Source of the DNA: Roseibium salinum | Lineage (GTDB): Bacteria > Pseudomonadota > Alphaproteobacteria > Rhizobiales > Stappiaceae | Direction of reading: 5' to 3' | DNA: 64,000 bases | Assembly: GCF_026240905.1 (NCBI RefSeq) | Contig: NZ_JAPEVI010000001.1 | Span: forward strand, 248,001 to 312,000 | In this document: positions 1 to 8,590 of the stretch, in pieces | Layout of the letters: every line of letters begins with the position of its first letter | Position numbering within the stretch: the stretch's first letter is position 1 | Program-made: the position numbers and the translations under genes | The notes under the pieces: generated by a model | The model's input: only the letters and a program-made list of their open reading frames with translations | Database searches by the model: none | What the model was told of the DNA's origin: nothing

Positions 1-1179
1 CACTATGACGGTGTCTCGCCCGCCTGGCCCTTTGCCTATGCCGAGCTGGCGCCCTGGTACGACGCCGCGGAGGCGCTCTACCAGGTGAGGGGAGATGCCG
101 GTTCCGACAAGAGTGAACCGGCACATTCGGGGCCCTATCCGTTTCCGCCGGTGCCGGACGAACCCGCCATCCGGTTGGCGCGCAAGCGTCTGGAAGCGGC
201 CGGCGCGCGGCCCTTCAGCCTTCCGCTGGGGATCGATCTCGATCGCTGGCTGGCATCCGGGCAAACCGGCTGGGACGGCTATCCGGATCTCAGATGCGGA
301 AAGATGGATGCGGAAACCTGCGGGCTGGCGCATGCCCTTGGCCATGAGAACGTCACCCTGGTCACGGGCGCACGCGTTACAGCGCTTGTGGCGGACCCTG
401 AGACCGGGCGGATCAACGAGGTCGTCTACGAGAAGGACGGGGTCGAAACGCGCCTTACGGCAAAGGTCGTTGCCCTTTGCGCCGGTGCCGTTCAGTCGGC
501 CGCGCTGTTGCTGAAATCGGGCATCGCCAACAGCTCCGGCTATGTCGGCCGCTGTTTCATGAACCACAACGCCACAGCGATCATCGCCATTGATCCGGGC
601 TTCCGCAATGACGCGGTCTACCAGAAGACCTTCGGCATCAACGACTGGTACCTGTCGGACGGCGCGGACGGCAGGCCGCTCGGAAACGTCCAGCTTCTGG
701 GGCGCGTGACAGCGGATATCCTGAAAATACAGGTACCGCAGCTGCCCATGTTCGCGGCCCGCTGGATCTCGGACCACGCGCTGGACCTTTATCTCATATC
801 CGAGGATCTGCCCGACCCGGAAAGCCGGGTCGTGTTGAAGGACGGCAGGATCCACCTCTTGTGGCGGCGCTCGAACATGACCGCGCACAGGAAGCTCGTC
901 TCAAAGACCAAAAAGATGCTGCGCAAGGCCGGCTTCCCGCTCGTCCTGACTCGTCTTTTCGACGGGCGAGTGCCTTCGCATCAGTGCGGCACGGTTCGCA
1001 TGGGGACGGATCCGGCGGCCTCGGTGCTCAATCCCGACTGCAGATCCTGGGATCATCCGAGCCTTTTCGTCACCGATGCCGGGGCATTGCCGACATCGGC
1101 CGCCGTCAATCCCGCGCTCACTGTCGCCGCCCTTTCGCTTCGGGCGGCCGGGACAATCAGACAGGAACTATCCAGATGA
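1..1179 (+). CDS. GMC family FAD oxidoreductase, 5' end outside window
   Basis: The reading frame is open from base 1, so the start and the N-terminal FAD-binding motif lie before the window; 392 residues are visible. The C-terminal half has the GMC hallmarks: HQCGT with a His near visible residue 327, and NPALT with an Asn near residue 370. The His/Asn spacing of about 43 residues is typical of GMC oxidoreductases such as choline or glucose dehydrogenases. These enzymes oxidise an alcohol or sugar hydroxyl with flavin. The stop overlaps the next start as ATGA, so it is the upstream member of the SDR-GMC-Dabb-DUF993 operon. The substrate cannot be read from the sequence; the context suggests a sugar or cyclitol. 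Confidence 0.88.
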   Translation, partial: HYDGVSPAWPFAYAELAPWYDAAEALYQVRGDAGSDKSEPAHSGPYPFPPVPDEPAIRLARKRLEAAGARPFSLPLGIDLDRWLASGQTGWDGYPDLRCGKMDAETCGLAHALGHENVTLVTGARVTALVADPETGRINEVVYEKDGVETRLTAKVVALCAGAVQSAALLLKSGIANSSGYVGRCFMNHNATAIIAIDPGFRNDAVYQKTFGINDWYLSDGADGRPLGNVQLLGRVTADILKIQVPQLPMFAARWISDHALDLYLISEDLPDPESRVVLKDGRIHLLWRRSNMTAHRKLVSKTKKMLRKAGFPLVLTRLFDGRVPSHQCGTVRMGTDPAASVLNPDCRSWDHPSLFVTDAGALPTSAAVNPALTVAALSLRAAGTIRQELSR

Positions 1180-1934
1180 ACAAGGTCGCGCTCATTACCG
1201 GCGGACAGCGGGGCATCGGGCTGGGTATCGCGGAGGCGCTTGCCGGGGCCGGTTACAACGTCGCCCTTTTGTCGCGCAGTGAACCGGAAGCGGCGGACGT
1301 CGGCGAGGCTCTGGAGCGGCTCGGGGACCGCGCCGCCTATTTCTGCCACGACCTGCAGGATGTCGCCGGTCACGGTCAGGTGCTGGACAGGGTGGAGGAG
1401 CGGCTCGGGCCGGTCACCACCTTCGTCTCAAATGCCGGCGTTCCCGCGAAGGTGCGCGGCGACATGCTCGATCTCCGGCCGGACAGTTTCGACTTCGTTC
1501 TCGGTGTGAACCTCAGAGGAGCATTCTTTCTGGCCCAGGACGTGGCGCGCCGGATGCTGAAGCTGCCGGAGGACACGTATCGTTCGATCACCTTCGTGAC
1601 CTCCGTCAGTGCCACAATGGTCTCCATCGAACGGGCCGAATACTGCCTGTCCAAGGCGGGCGCCGCGATGATGGCGGAGCTTTTCGCCGTCCGGCTTGCT
1701 CCTCACGGCATCGGCGTCTTCGAGCTGCGGCCGGGCATCATCGAAACCGGCATGACCGCCGGCGTGAAGGACAAGTATACCGCGCGGATCGAGGGCGGTC
1801 TTGTTCCTGCCGGACGCTGGGGGCAGCCGGCGGATATCGGCTCAATCATTCTTCCGATCGCCGAAGGCCGGATGGCCTTTGCGACCGGTTCTTCCATTGC
1901 GGTCGACGGCGGCCTGTCGATCCCGCGACTTTGA
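1176..1934 (+). CDS. Short-chain dehydrogenase/reductase (SDR)
   Basis: A classical SDR of 252 residues. The N-terminus carries the Rossmann dinucleotide motif TGGQRGIG, the middle has SNAG (the NNAG-type structural motif), and the catalytic YCLSK gives the YxxxK pair with an upstream Ser in VTSVSAT. It should interconvert a hydroxyl and a carbonyl using NAD(P). I chose ATG 1176 because it overlaps the upstream TGA (ATGA) and starts directly before the Rossmann strand (MNKVALITGG); an open frame extends further upstream but only over the GMC gene. It sits between two GMC oxidoreductases, which suggests sequential oxidation or reduction of the same polyhydroxylated substrate. Confidence 0.9.
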   Translation: MNKVALITGGQRGIGLGIAEALAGAGYNVALLSRSEPEAADVGEALERLGDRAAYFCHDLQDVAGHGQVLDRVEERLGPVTTFVSNAGVPAKVRGDMLDLRPDSFDFVLGVNLRGAFFLAQDVARRMLKLPEDTYRSITFVTSVSATMVSIERAEYCLSKAGAAMMAELFAVRLAPHGIGVFELRPGIIETGMTAGVKDKYTARIEGGLVPAGRWGQPADIGSIILPIAEGRMAFATGSSIAVDGGLSIPRL

Positions 1935-1944
1935 GAGACACTTC

Positions 1945-3537
1945 ATGGAAAAAGGCTACGATTTCATCGTCATAGGCGGCGGCAGCGCGGGCTCGGTCGT
2001 CGCCGCGCGGCTGACGGAAAATCCGGACGTGCAGGTCCTGCTCCTGGAAGCGGGCGGACGCGATTGGCATCCTTATTATCATCTGCCTGCCGGTTTCGCG
2101 AAGATGACCAAGGGGATCGGCTCCTGGGGCTGGCACACGGTCCCGCAGAAGCACATGAACGGCCGCGTGTTCCGCTATACCCAGGCCAGGGTGATCGGCG
2201 GCGGCTCGGCGATCAATGCGCAGATCTACACCCGCGGCAATGCGCTCGATTACGAGGAGTGGCGCCAGTTGGGCTGTGAGGGCTGGGGCTACGAGGATGT
2301 TCTGCCCTATTTCCGAAAGGCGGAAGACAACGACACGTTCGACGACAGGTACCACGGCAAGGGCGGTCCCCTCGGCGTTTCCAGGCCATGCGCCCCGCTG
2401 CCGATTTGCGAAGCCTATTTCGAGGCCGCCGCGGAACTCGGCATTCCACGTAATCATGACGTTGCGGGCGAGAAGCAGGACGGTGTCGCCTATTATCAGC
2501 TGACCCAGAGAAACGCCCGCCGGTCGTCGGCGGCGATGGCCTATCTCGCGCCGAACCGCAACCGGGCGAACCTCCACGTCAGGACCGGGGCGCAGGTGCG
2601 CCGGATCCTGGTTGAAAACGGCCGTGCGACCGGCGTCGAGCTGATCGACGGCACCCGGTTGACCGCAAGCTGCGAAATCGTGCTTTCCTCCGGGGCGATC
2701 GGTTCTCCCAGGCTGCTGCAATTGTCGGGCATCGGCCCTGCGGATCACCTCAAGGACCTCGGCATCGAGGTCGTCCTCGACCAGCCGGAGGTCGGCGCCA
2801 ATCTCCAGGACCATCTTGACCTCTACTGCATTTGCGAGGTCAGCGGCCCGCATACCTATGACCGCTTCGCAAAGCCCCACTTGTCGGCTATCGCCGGCCT
2901 GCAATATCTCTTCACCCGGCGCGGTCCGGTTTCCTCCAGTCTATTTGAGACCGGCGGCTTCTGGTACGCGGACCCGGAAGCAAGGTCTCCGGATATCCAG
3001 TTCCACCTCGGCCTTGGCACGGGCATTGAATCGGGCGTCGCGGCAATGCCCGATGGCGGCGTTACGCTGAACTCGTGCTATCTGCGTCCGCGCTCGCGCG
3101 GGTCCGTCCGCCTTCAAAGCGCCAACCCGGGCGCCGCTCCCCTGATCGATCCGAATTATCTGGAGGATCCGCAGGACAGGGAGATGTCCATCCGCGGCCT
3201 GAAACTGACGCAGGAGATCCTGACGCAGAAACCGCTCGAACCCTTCATCAAGGCCGAGCGCCTGCCCGGGCCCGACGTCAGGACCGACGAAGACTACTTC
3301 CGCTTCATCTGCGAGCATTCCAAGACGTCCCACCATGCCGCGGGCACGTGCCGGATGGGGGCCGATGACAGGGCGGTCGTCGATCCCCGCCTTCGCTTCA
3401 ACGGTCTTGAGGGCCTGCGCGTCGTGGACGCGTCGATCATGCCAAGGCTCATCTCTTCCAACACCAATGCTGCGGCCATCATGATCGGCGAGAAAGCCGC
3501 CGACATGATCCGCCAGGACCACGGGTATCCCTCATGA
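1945..3537 (+). CDS. GMC family oxidoreductase (choline-dehydrogenase-like)
   Basis: A complete 530-residue GMC flavoprotein. The N-terminal FAD motif GGGSAGSVVAARL lies at about residues 11-23, followed by the GMC signature region GGGSAINAQIYTRG. The C-terminus has HHAAGTCRMG with the active-site His at about 464, and SSNTNAA with the Asn at about 508. No signal peptide is evident, so a cytoplasmic dehydrogenase is likely. ATG 1945 lies 10 bases after the SDR stop and directly precedes the FAD-binding strand (MEKGYDFIVIGGG). The stop overlaps the next gene as ATGA. The family label choline dehydrogenase is generic; the neighbours (SDR, DUF993) argue for a sugar-like alcohol instead. Confidence 0.92.
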   Translation: MEKGYDFIVIGGGSAGSVVAARLTENPDVQVLLLEAGGRDWHPYYHLPAGFAKMTKGIGSWGWHTVPQKHMNGRVFRYTQARVIGGGSAINAQIYTRGNALDYEEWRQLGCEGWGYEDVLPYFRKAEDNDTFDDRYHGKGGPLGVSRPCAPLPICEAYFEAAAELGIPRNHDVAGEKQDGVAYYQLTQRNARRSSAAMAYLAPNRNRANLHVRTGAQVRRILVENGRATGVELIDGTRLTASCEIVLSSGAIGSPRLLQLSGIGPADHLKDLGIEVVLDQPEVGANLQDHLDLYCICEVSGPHTYDRFAKPHLSAIAGLQYLFTRRGPVSSSLFETGGFWYADPEARSPDIQFHLGLGTGIESGVAAMPDGGVTLNSCYLRPRSRGSVRLQSANPGAAPLIDPNYLEDPQDREMSIRGLKLTQEILTQKPLEPFIKAERLPGPDVRTDEDYFRFICEHSKTSHHAAGTCRMGADDRAVVDPRLRFNGLEGLRVVDASIMPRLISSNTNAAAIMIGEKAADMIRQDHGYPS

Positions 3538-3848
3538 TACGTCACATCGTGCTCATCAAATTCCAGCCCGGCGTCGGCGAAGAAGAAATCGCCCGGCTGT
3601 TTGCCGAACTGCGCGCCATCGAAGCGAAAGTGACCGGAATTCTCGGAATCACTTCCGGGCGCAGCGAAAGCCCGGAGAAGATCGAGCGGGGCTACATGCA
3701 CGGCTTCGTCATCGATTTCGCCGACTGGGAGGCGCTGGAAGCGTATCAGACCCATCCCGACCACAAAGCCCTCGGTGCCAGGCTGGTCGCCAACGCGATT
3801 GGCGGGATCGACGGGATTCTCGTCCTGGACATACCCGTCGCCGCCTGA
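3534..3848 (+). CDS. Dabb (stress-responsive A/B barrel) domain protein
   Basis: A 104-residue protein that is a single Dabb ferredoxin-like domain. It has the N-terminal MIRHIVLIKF strand, a central helix rich in Glu/Ala, and the typical YxTHPDHKAL stretch (here EAYQTHPDHKAL, about residues 67-78). Dabb proteins form small dimeric barrels. Some are enzymes, such as olivetolic acid cyclase, but most have no known role. Its start overlaps the GMC stop (ATGA), so it is translationally coupled and probably acts on the pathway intermediate, perhaps as a lyase or cyclase. That last point is inference. Confidence 0.88.
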   Translation: MIRHIVLIKFQPGVGEEEIARLFAELRAIEAKVTGILGITSGRSESPEKIERGYMHGFVIDFADWEALEAYQTHPDHKALGARLVANAIGGIDGILVLDIPVAA

Positions 3849-3867
3849 CCTTTCGCTGGAGAATACC

Positions 3868-5031
3868 ATGCTGACGCTCCCCACCACGGACAACCGCCTG
3901 GAGACCTACACGCTTTCCGGCCAGGCCCTGACGCCGCGTGCCCCACGTGTGCCCTTGACGCGGACGGCCTTTGCGGCCGCCCATGTGGTCTCGGATCCCT
4001 TGCGCGAACGCGATCCCTGGGTCGGCCGTCCCGCCGTCGACTGGGAGAACACCCTGCGTTTCCGGCACTGGCTCTGGGATCAGGGCCTGGGTCTTGCCGA
4101 GGCCATGGACACGGCCCAACGCGGCATGGGTGTGGACTGGCCGACGGCAAGGGAGCTCATCGAGCGCACCATGAAGGAGGCAAGGGCGCATCCGATGAAG
4201 CCGCGCGTTGCCTGCGGTGCAGGCACCGATCAGGTGCCGCTCGAGGACCTCAGGACCACAGAGGCTATCGCAGAAGCCTATTCGGAGCAGATGGAGGCCA
4301 TCGAGGCTGCCGGCGGACAGGTGATCATCATGGCCTCGCGCGCCTTTCCCGCCATCAAGGCGGGGCCGGACGATTATGCCCGCGTCTATGGCAAGCTGGT
4401 GAAGCAGGCTGCGGCACCGGTCATCCTGCACTGGCTCGGGGACATGTTCGATCCGGCGCTCAAAGGCTACTGGGGATCGGAGGACATCGGCGCGGCGTCG
4501 GATGCGGTGCTTTCCATCATCGAAGACAATCCGGAAAAGGTCGACGGTATCAAGATTTCGCTGCTCGACCAGGCACATGAAGAGGCTTTCCGGGCGCGCC
4601 TGCCAGATGGCGTCCGGCTTTATACCGGAGACGATTTCAACTATGCGCAGCTGATCGAAGGCGACGGGACGCACTATTCGCACGCCCTGCTGGGCGCCTT
4701 CGCGGCCATCGCGCCCGTGGCCAGCCAGGCGCTCGAAGCCCTCGCGCAGGGCGATACCGAAACCTATCACCGGCTTTTCGCGCCGACCGTTCCGCTCAGC
4801 CGGGAAATCTTCAAGGCGCCCACCCGGTTCTACAAGGCCGGGATCGCCTTCCTGGCCTGGCTCAACGATGCGCAAAGCCACTTCATCATGCCGGGCGGGT
4901 TTCAGTCCTCGCGGGAAATCACCCACTATGCCGAGGTCTTCCGGCTTGCGGACCGATCCCGTTTGTTGTCAAAACCCGATGTCGCAGTGGAACGGATGAC
5001 CCTGCTCTTGAAGCTGCATGGGATTGGCTGA
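3868..5031 (+). CDS. DUF993 family protein (dihydrodipicolinate-synthase-like aldolase fold)
   Basis: A 387-residue protein I recognise as DUF993, a family related to the DapA/N-acetylneuraminate lyase TIM barrels and repeatedly found in carbohydrate operons. Recognisable stretches include VACGAGTDQVP (start of the barrel), VILHWLGDMFDPAL, and DGIKISLLD. The Lys in GIKIS sits where class I aldolases place the Schiff-base Lys, although I cannot prove alignment. The start at ATG 3868 follows a GCTGGAGAA ribosome-binding site after the Dabb stop. A retro-aldol cleavage of the keto product made by the upstream oxidoreductases is the natural inference. The function is not assigned by sequence alone. 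Confidence 0.85.
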   Translation: MLTLPTTDNRLETYTLSGQALTPRAPRVPLTRTAFAAAHVVSDPLRERDPWVGRPAVDWENTLRFRHWLWDQGLGLAEAMDTAQRGMGVDWPTARELIERTMKEARAHPMKPRVACGAGTDQVPLEDLRTTEAIAEAYSEQMEAIEAAGGQVIIMASRAFPAIKAGPDDYARVYGKLVKQAAAPVILHWLGDMFDPALKGYWGSEDIGAASDAVLSIIEDNPEKVDGIKISLLDQAHEEAFRARLPDGVRLYTGDDFNYAQLIEGDGTHYSHALLGAFAAIAPVASQALEALAQGDTETYHRLFAPTVPLSREIFKAPTRFYKAGIAFLAWLNDAQSHFIMPGGFQSSREITHYAEVFRLADRSRLLSKPDVAVERMTLLLKLHGIG

Positions 5032-5036
5032 AGCGA

Positions 5037-6088
5037 ATGAACAAAAGACCGACAATTCTGGATGTTGCACGGCACGCAGGTGTGTCCAAGTCGACCGTGT
5101 CGCTCGTTCTGCAGAATTCCACGTTGGTCAAGGAGACGACCCGGGCAGATGTCATGAGGGCGATTGCCGACCTCGGCTATGTCTACAACCGCTCGGCCGC
5201 GGGCCTGCGCGGGGCGGGTTCCGGTCTGATCGGCCTGATCATCAACGACCTGCGCAACCCGTTCTTCACCGAGTTCGCGGCAAGCGCACAGATGTGTTTC
5301 GCCCGGCAGGGATATTCAACCGTCATCGCCAACACCGACGAGGATCCGGAGATCCAGGCGCAGGTGATCGATGCCATGATCGAACACGGTGTTTCCGCCT
5401 TCGTCATCTCGCCAACCTATGGCGGTGACAACCAGCCGTTCGATCGTATCCGGCGCGCCGGCATCCCGGCCATGCAGGTGCTTCGGCAACTCGATGAACG
5501 GACGGACCTTTTCCCTTTGCGTCCCACGACTATGCGGGGGGCGGGGTCCTGGCGACCGAACATCTCATCGAACTGGGCAGCCGGAGCATTGCCTTCGTCG
5601 GTGGCATCAAGGACCGGCCGATCACGCTTGAGCGCATGTCCGGCTACAGTGCGGCGATGACCTCGCAGTCCTTGGTGCCCAGGGCCTTCCACGGGCGGCC
5701 GTCGAGGGCCTTTGGCCGCGACATCGCCTTGCACCTTGCAACGGTACACAGGGACATCGAGGCAGCGGTGTGTTTCAGCGATCTGGTTGCCCTGGGAATG
5801 CTCAGCGGCTTTGCCGAAGCCGGCATCCGCGCCGGCAGGGACTTCAGGATCGTCGGCTTCGATGACATCGAGGAAAGCTCGATCGCCTTTCCGCGGCTCA
5901 GTTCCGTCAGGTGCGATTCCGCCCTGTTCGGCCGCAACGCCGCGGAGGCGATGCTGGCATGGATTACCGAGGGAAAGCGGCCTCCGGACAAAAGGCGCTA
6001 CGACGTCGAACTGATTGCGCGCCAGTCCAGCCTCTGGCCAGACAACGACGGCAAGCAGTCCGACAAATCGGCTCCGGCAGCTTTTTGA
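5037..6088 (+). pseudogene. LacI family transcriptional regulator, interrupted by a -1 frameshift
   Basis: The N-terminal LacI helix-turn-helix is intact (TILDVARHAGVSKSTVSLVL, residues 6-25), and a periplasmic-binding-protein-like effector domain follows. The reading frame breaks at about 5511-5516, in ctttTCCCTTTgcg. Adding one base restores FASHDYAGGG and continues in the other frame to VGFDDIEES and the stop at 6086-6088, giving about 350 residues, the normal LacI length. As written, translation would run on in the wrong frame to 5660. The gene starts 5 bases after the DUF993 stop, so it is the likely local repressor of the GMC/SDR/DUF993 operon. Either the regulator is newly inactivated or a base was missed in sequencing. 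Confidence 0.85.
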
Positions 6089-6427
6089 AGCTGCAGTTGC
6101 GGCGGCGGCCCCGGCAAGGGGGCACGAGCGCATAGGATGCATCCGGTCCATTTGCTGCCCGGACTTGCGGACGCGCTGCCCGCCTTCTTGTCCTGTCCTG
6201 CGGCGCCGCCAAATGTTCCATAATCTATATTATGCGTAATGTTATAACATATCGTACTATATAGGATGGAACGCTGCTGTCCTGCGCGGCACCTGCCCGT
6301 CCGTGCCGGCAATACTGAGATCTTGGGCGTTGCCCTTGAAACGGGAACGCTGCTGCACGTCGCGATGCCGCCAGGCGCCTTTCGAAACGCTAAGGTTTCT
6401 GGTACTTTTGTTGGAAGGGAGAAGACA
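6089..6427. other. Non-coding interval with an AT-rich core
   Basis: This is the longest gap in the first 12 kb (339 bases). The first 120 bases are ordinary GC-rich sequence with no supported gene. Bases about 6210-6270 are strikingly AT-rich against the local background and contain a dyad listed separately. Bases 6415-6425 carry the purine-rich ribosome-binding site for the membrane protein at 6428. I see no terminator hairpin with a T-run after the LacI gene. Confidence 0.6.
6225..6264. promoter_or_regulatory. 40-bp AT-rich dyad, candidate operator
   Basis: The centre is a perfect 12-bp palindrome, ATGTTATAACAT (6239-6250). The outer arms CTATAT (6225-6230) and ATATAG (6259-6264) also pair, with GC/GC matches at 6235-6236 and 6253-6254. 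In all, 15 of 20 base pairs of the dyad match. It lies about 160 bases upstream of the small membrane protein gene and is far more AT-rich than its surroundings. It could bind a dimeric or tetrameric repressor. No regulator gene is adjacent apart from the broken LacI, whose usual operators look different. Confidence 0.45.
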
Positions 6428-6880
6428 ATGGCTGCTGTTGAACGCCACGGTCGCTCGTGGTCCCGAGCTGTAGGAATCGGCATTCTCGTCTCTATTCTCA
6501 CTGCGGTTGTTATGCTCGCGCTCACGGCCGCCGGCATGTCCCCCTTCCCCAAACCACCGTCCCTTGCCTTTGCCGAAACCGTGCTCATGCGAAGCCTGCC
6601 GCTTCCGGTTGGCCTCCTTTTCCATACAGTATACGTGACGTTCTGGTGCGTGGTTTACGTGCGGTATTTTCCGAAGCGGGATATCTGGACCGCGTTGCTG
6701 CTTGCGGCGGCTCTTTGGGTGATCATCCTTGTGGCCTTCTTCCCCATTGTCGGATGGGGCTTTGCGGGGCTGTCTGTCAGCCCAAGACTGATTGTGGCGT
6801 CCTTCGTGCCGCATCTCCTGTTCGGATTGCTGCTGTGGGCATCGGACAAGTACCTGCCTGGAAACATGTCCGGCACATAG
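6428..6880 (+). CDS. Small integral membrane protein, unknown function
   Basis: 150 residues with about four hydrophobic segments: about 14-36 (VGIGILVSILTAVVMLAL), 57-77, 87-107 and 120-140. The N-terminus is basic (RHGRSWSR). I do not recognise a characterised family. ATG 6428 was chosen over the longer open frame because GGAAGGGAGAAG sits just upstream and the hydrophobic pattern begins there. It stands alone between the regulatory dyad and a chemoreceptor relic, so neighbours say little about its role. Confidence 0.72.
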   Translation: MAAVERHGRSWSRAVGIGILVSILTAVVMLALTAAGMSPFPKPPSLAFAETVLMRSLPLPVGLLFHTVYVTFWCVVYVRYFPKRDIWTALLLAAALWVIILVAFFPIVGWGFAGLSVSPRLIVASFVPHLLFGLLLWASDKYLPGNMSGT

Positions 6881-6984
6881 GGACCGCTGCCCAGGTGGAC
6901 ACCGCCTCCGGCGCGGTGGCGAGCCGGACAGAACAGCTCAAGAGCGTCGTCGACGATTTCCTTACCCGGGTGGCGGCAGCCTGA
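6880..6984 (+). pseudogene. Relic of a methyl-accepting chemotaxis protein C-terminus
   Basis: In the frame ending at TGA 6982-6984 the last 34 codons read as a typical chemoreceptor tail: a segment rich in Ala/Ser/Thr with heptad character (TASGAVASRTEQLKSVV), then DDFLTRVAAA. Alphaproteobacterial chemoreceptors commonly end in a pattern like LxxxVDxFLxxVRAA. No start codon, signalling domain or sensor precedes it; upstream this frame runs antiphase through the membrane protein gene. I read it as the left-over 3' end of a deleted receptor gene. The match is by eye over a short stretch. Confidence 0.45.
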
Positions 6985-7101
6985 TATCCTGTTGAACTTG
7001 GATTACCGGCCTTACAAACCAGCCCGGTGATGTGCTTTTGCTGACCGCACCCCGCCGGAAGGCGGGGTGCGGAGTCTCCCGGCCGACGTGGGTATCAACC
7101 G

Positions 7102-7848
7102 TTACGATTGCGAACGCAACTGATCGTAGTCGAAGTTCTCCAGAACATCGATTTCATCGGCCGCGTAGGGCAGATTGTAGCGCGGATAATATGAAGGCGC
7201 GGCGTTATATCCATAATAGGGGTATGCATAAAACCCGGGCCGTCCATAGGCTGCGGCATCCACGATTACCGCGCTGATCGTGCCGTTGTTCACGATCATG
7301 TCGGTCACGTAGCCGTAGCGGGTGTTCTCGCTGAGATATGCATAGTCGCCCATGAGATCCGTTGCCTTGAAGACCGTTGTCCCCGTCGCCAGATCATCCT
7401 CGACCTTGGCGATATCTTCGGTATCGGTCTGGAAAAGGAACTCTTTTTCGAACACCGAATAGTCATCGACATTGTCTTCCGTCACAGGAACCGTGAGGCG
7501 CGTGCCATCTTCGGAAAGCCGGGCTTCTTCCCACGGAATCGAGACGTGCGTGTCGCCGATGTCCCACACTCCGCCGACCTCGGCTATGACGGAAAGAACC
7601 CGGCCATCGTCACTGAAAATGATGTTCTCGACGTCGCCGATTTCCTCGCCTGCAGTGTCGACGACATCCGTTTCATCGAACATCCTCTCGACGCTCCAGC
7701 CCGCGGAATAAAGCGGGTCGTAACGCCATTCGCTCAGCACGACGACGTTTTCGCCCGCCGGCTACTCGTTGGCGGTCTGATCCTGGGCAAGCGCCTGGGT
7801 TGCAAAGGCTATTGCGAGCACGCTGGTTCCATAAAGCAGCTTCTTCAT
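7102..7848 (-). pseudogene. Secreted PRC-barrel domain protein with an in-frame TAG after the signal peptide
   Basis: Reading from ATG 7848 downwards gives a good signal peptide (MKKLLYGTSVLAIAFATQAL, then AQDQ) preceded by GGAGGA. Codon 29 or so is TAG (7762-7764 on the top strand reads CTA). The same frame continues without a break to 7102. Past the stop there are two PRC-barrel-like repeats (VVDTAGEEIGDVENIIF and a second near YGYVTDMIVNNG) and a Tyr/Pro-rich tail. An internal GTG at 7740 could restart translation but would give a protein without an export signal. Sequencing error, nonsense mutation or stop readthrough are all possible. The family is usually envelope- or stress-associated. 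Confidence 0.75.
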
Positions 7849-8095
7849 CGAATCCTCCTCAGGTCCGGTTCCGGGACTCGGCAAGTAAAATCGAAGTGTG
7901 TCGTAAAGCCCGAGCCCGTTTCCGGCCTAATCCCCACCTGGCCGAGAAGTTCCAAAAGCTTCTGCGGCGAACGTGGCACCCGACAAACCGGGTGCACCGG
8001 CGCAGCGCGGAACAATAATTCAGCGAAAGCGTTGAATGCGTATGAGCCAACAACTTGGATGTACGGTCAGCCGCCGGCCGCGGCGAGGAGAGAGA

Positions 8096-8491
8096 ATGGT
8101 TGAAGTCAGGACAATGATCGGGCAAGGCATATTGATTGCGGCACTGGCCTTTGTGGCCGGGCCAGCCATTGCTCAGACCGCCACGCCGAATGTGCTGGTG
8201 GAAGTCTCCGGCCGTAACGATTTGCTTGTCCAGCGGCTCAACATCACAGTCGAGGATCTCCGCGACATGACTGTGTTCGGCGCGAACAACGAGAAAATCG
8301 GCGACATTGACGACGTACTGGCCACCCAGGACGGCCAGGTTGCTGCTGTGACCCTGGATGTCGGCGGCTATCTCGGTGTCGGCGAAAGATCCGTGGTGAT
8401 CGCCTTGGAACAGATAAAGTTGGACGGATTGCGCATGGTTCTGAATATGACGAAAGAAGAAGTCGAATCCCTGCCCAACTGGGATGGCTGA
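8096..8491 (+). CDS. Exported PRC-barrel domain protein
   Basis: 131 residues. Start ATG 8096 is preceded by GGCGAGGAGAGAGA and begins a signal peptide (hydrophobic IGQGILIAALAFVAGPAIAQ, cleavage expected after AIA). The mature part has a PRC-barrel core: DLRDMTVFGANNEKIGDIDD followed by VAAVTLDVGGYLGVGERSVV. PRC barrels are small beta domains used in RNA processing, photosynthesis and envelope proteins; exported ones in alphaproteobacteria are common but not understood. It is transcribed divergently from the interrupted PRC gene at 7848, so the two may be old duplicates under related control. Confidence 0.85.
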   Translation: MVEVRTMIGQGILIAALAFVAGPAIAQTATPNVLVEVSGRNDLLVQRLNITVEDLRDMTVFGANNEKIGDIDDVLATQDGQVAAVTLDVGGYLGVGERSVVIALEQIKLDGLRMVLNMTKEEVESLPNWDG

Positions 8492-8590
8492 TCCCCCCAC
8501 TCGCTTATCTGGACGCCGGTAGGCGATCGCTGTCAGAGATCCGGCGGCGCATTCCTCAATCTCAGGCAACGCACCGCCAGACGTCAATCC

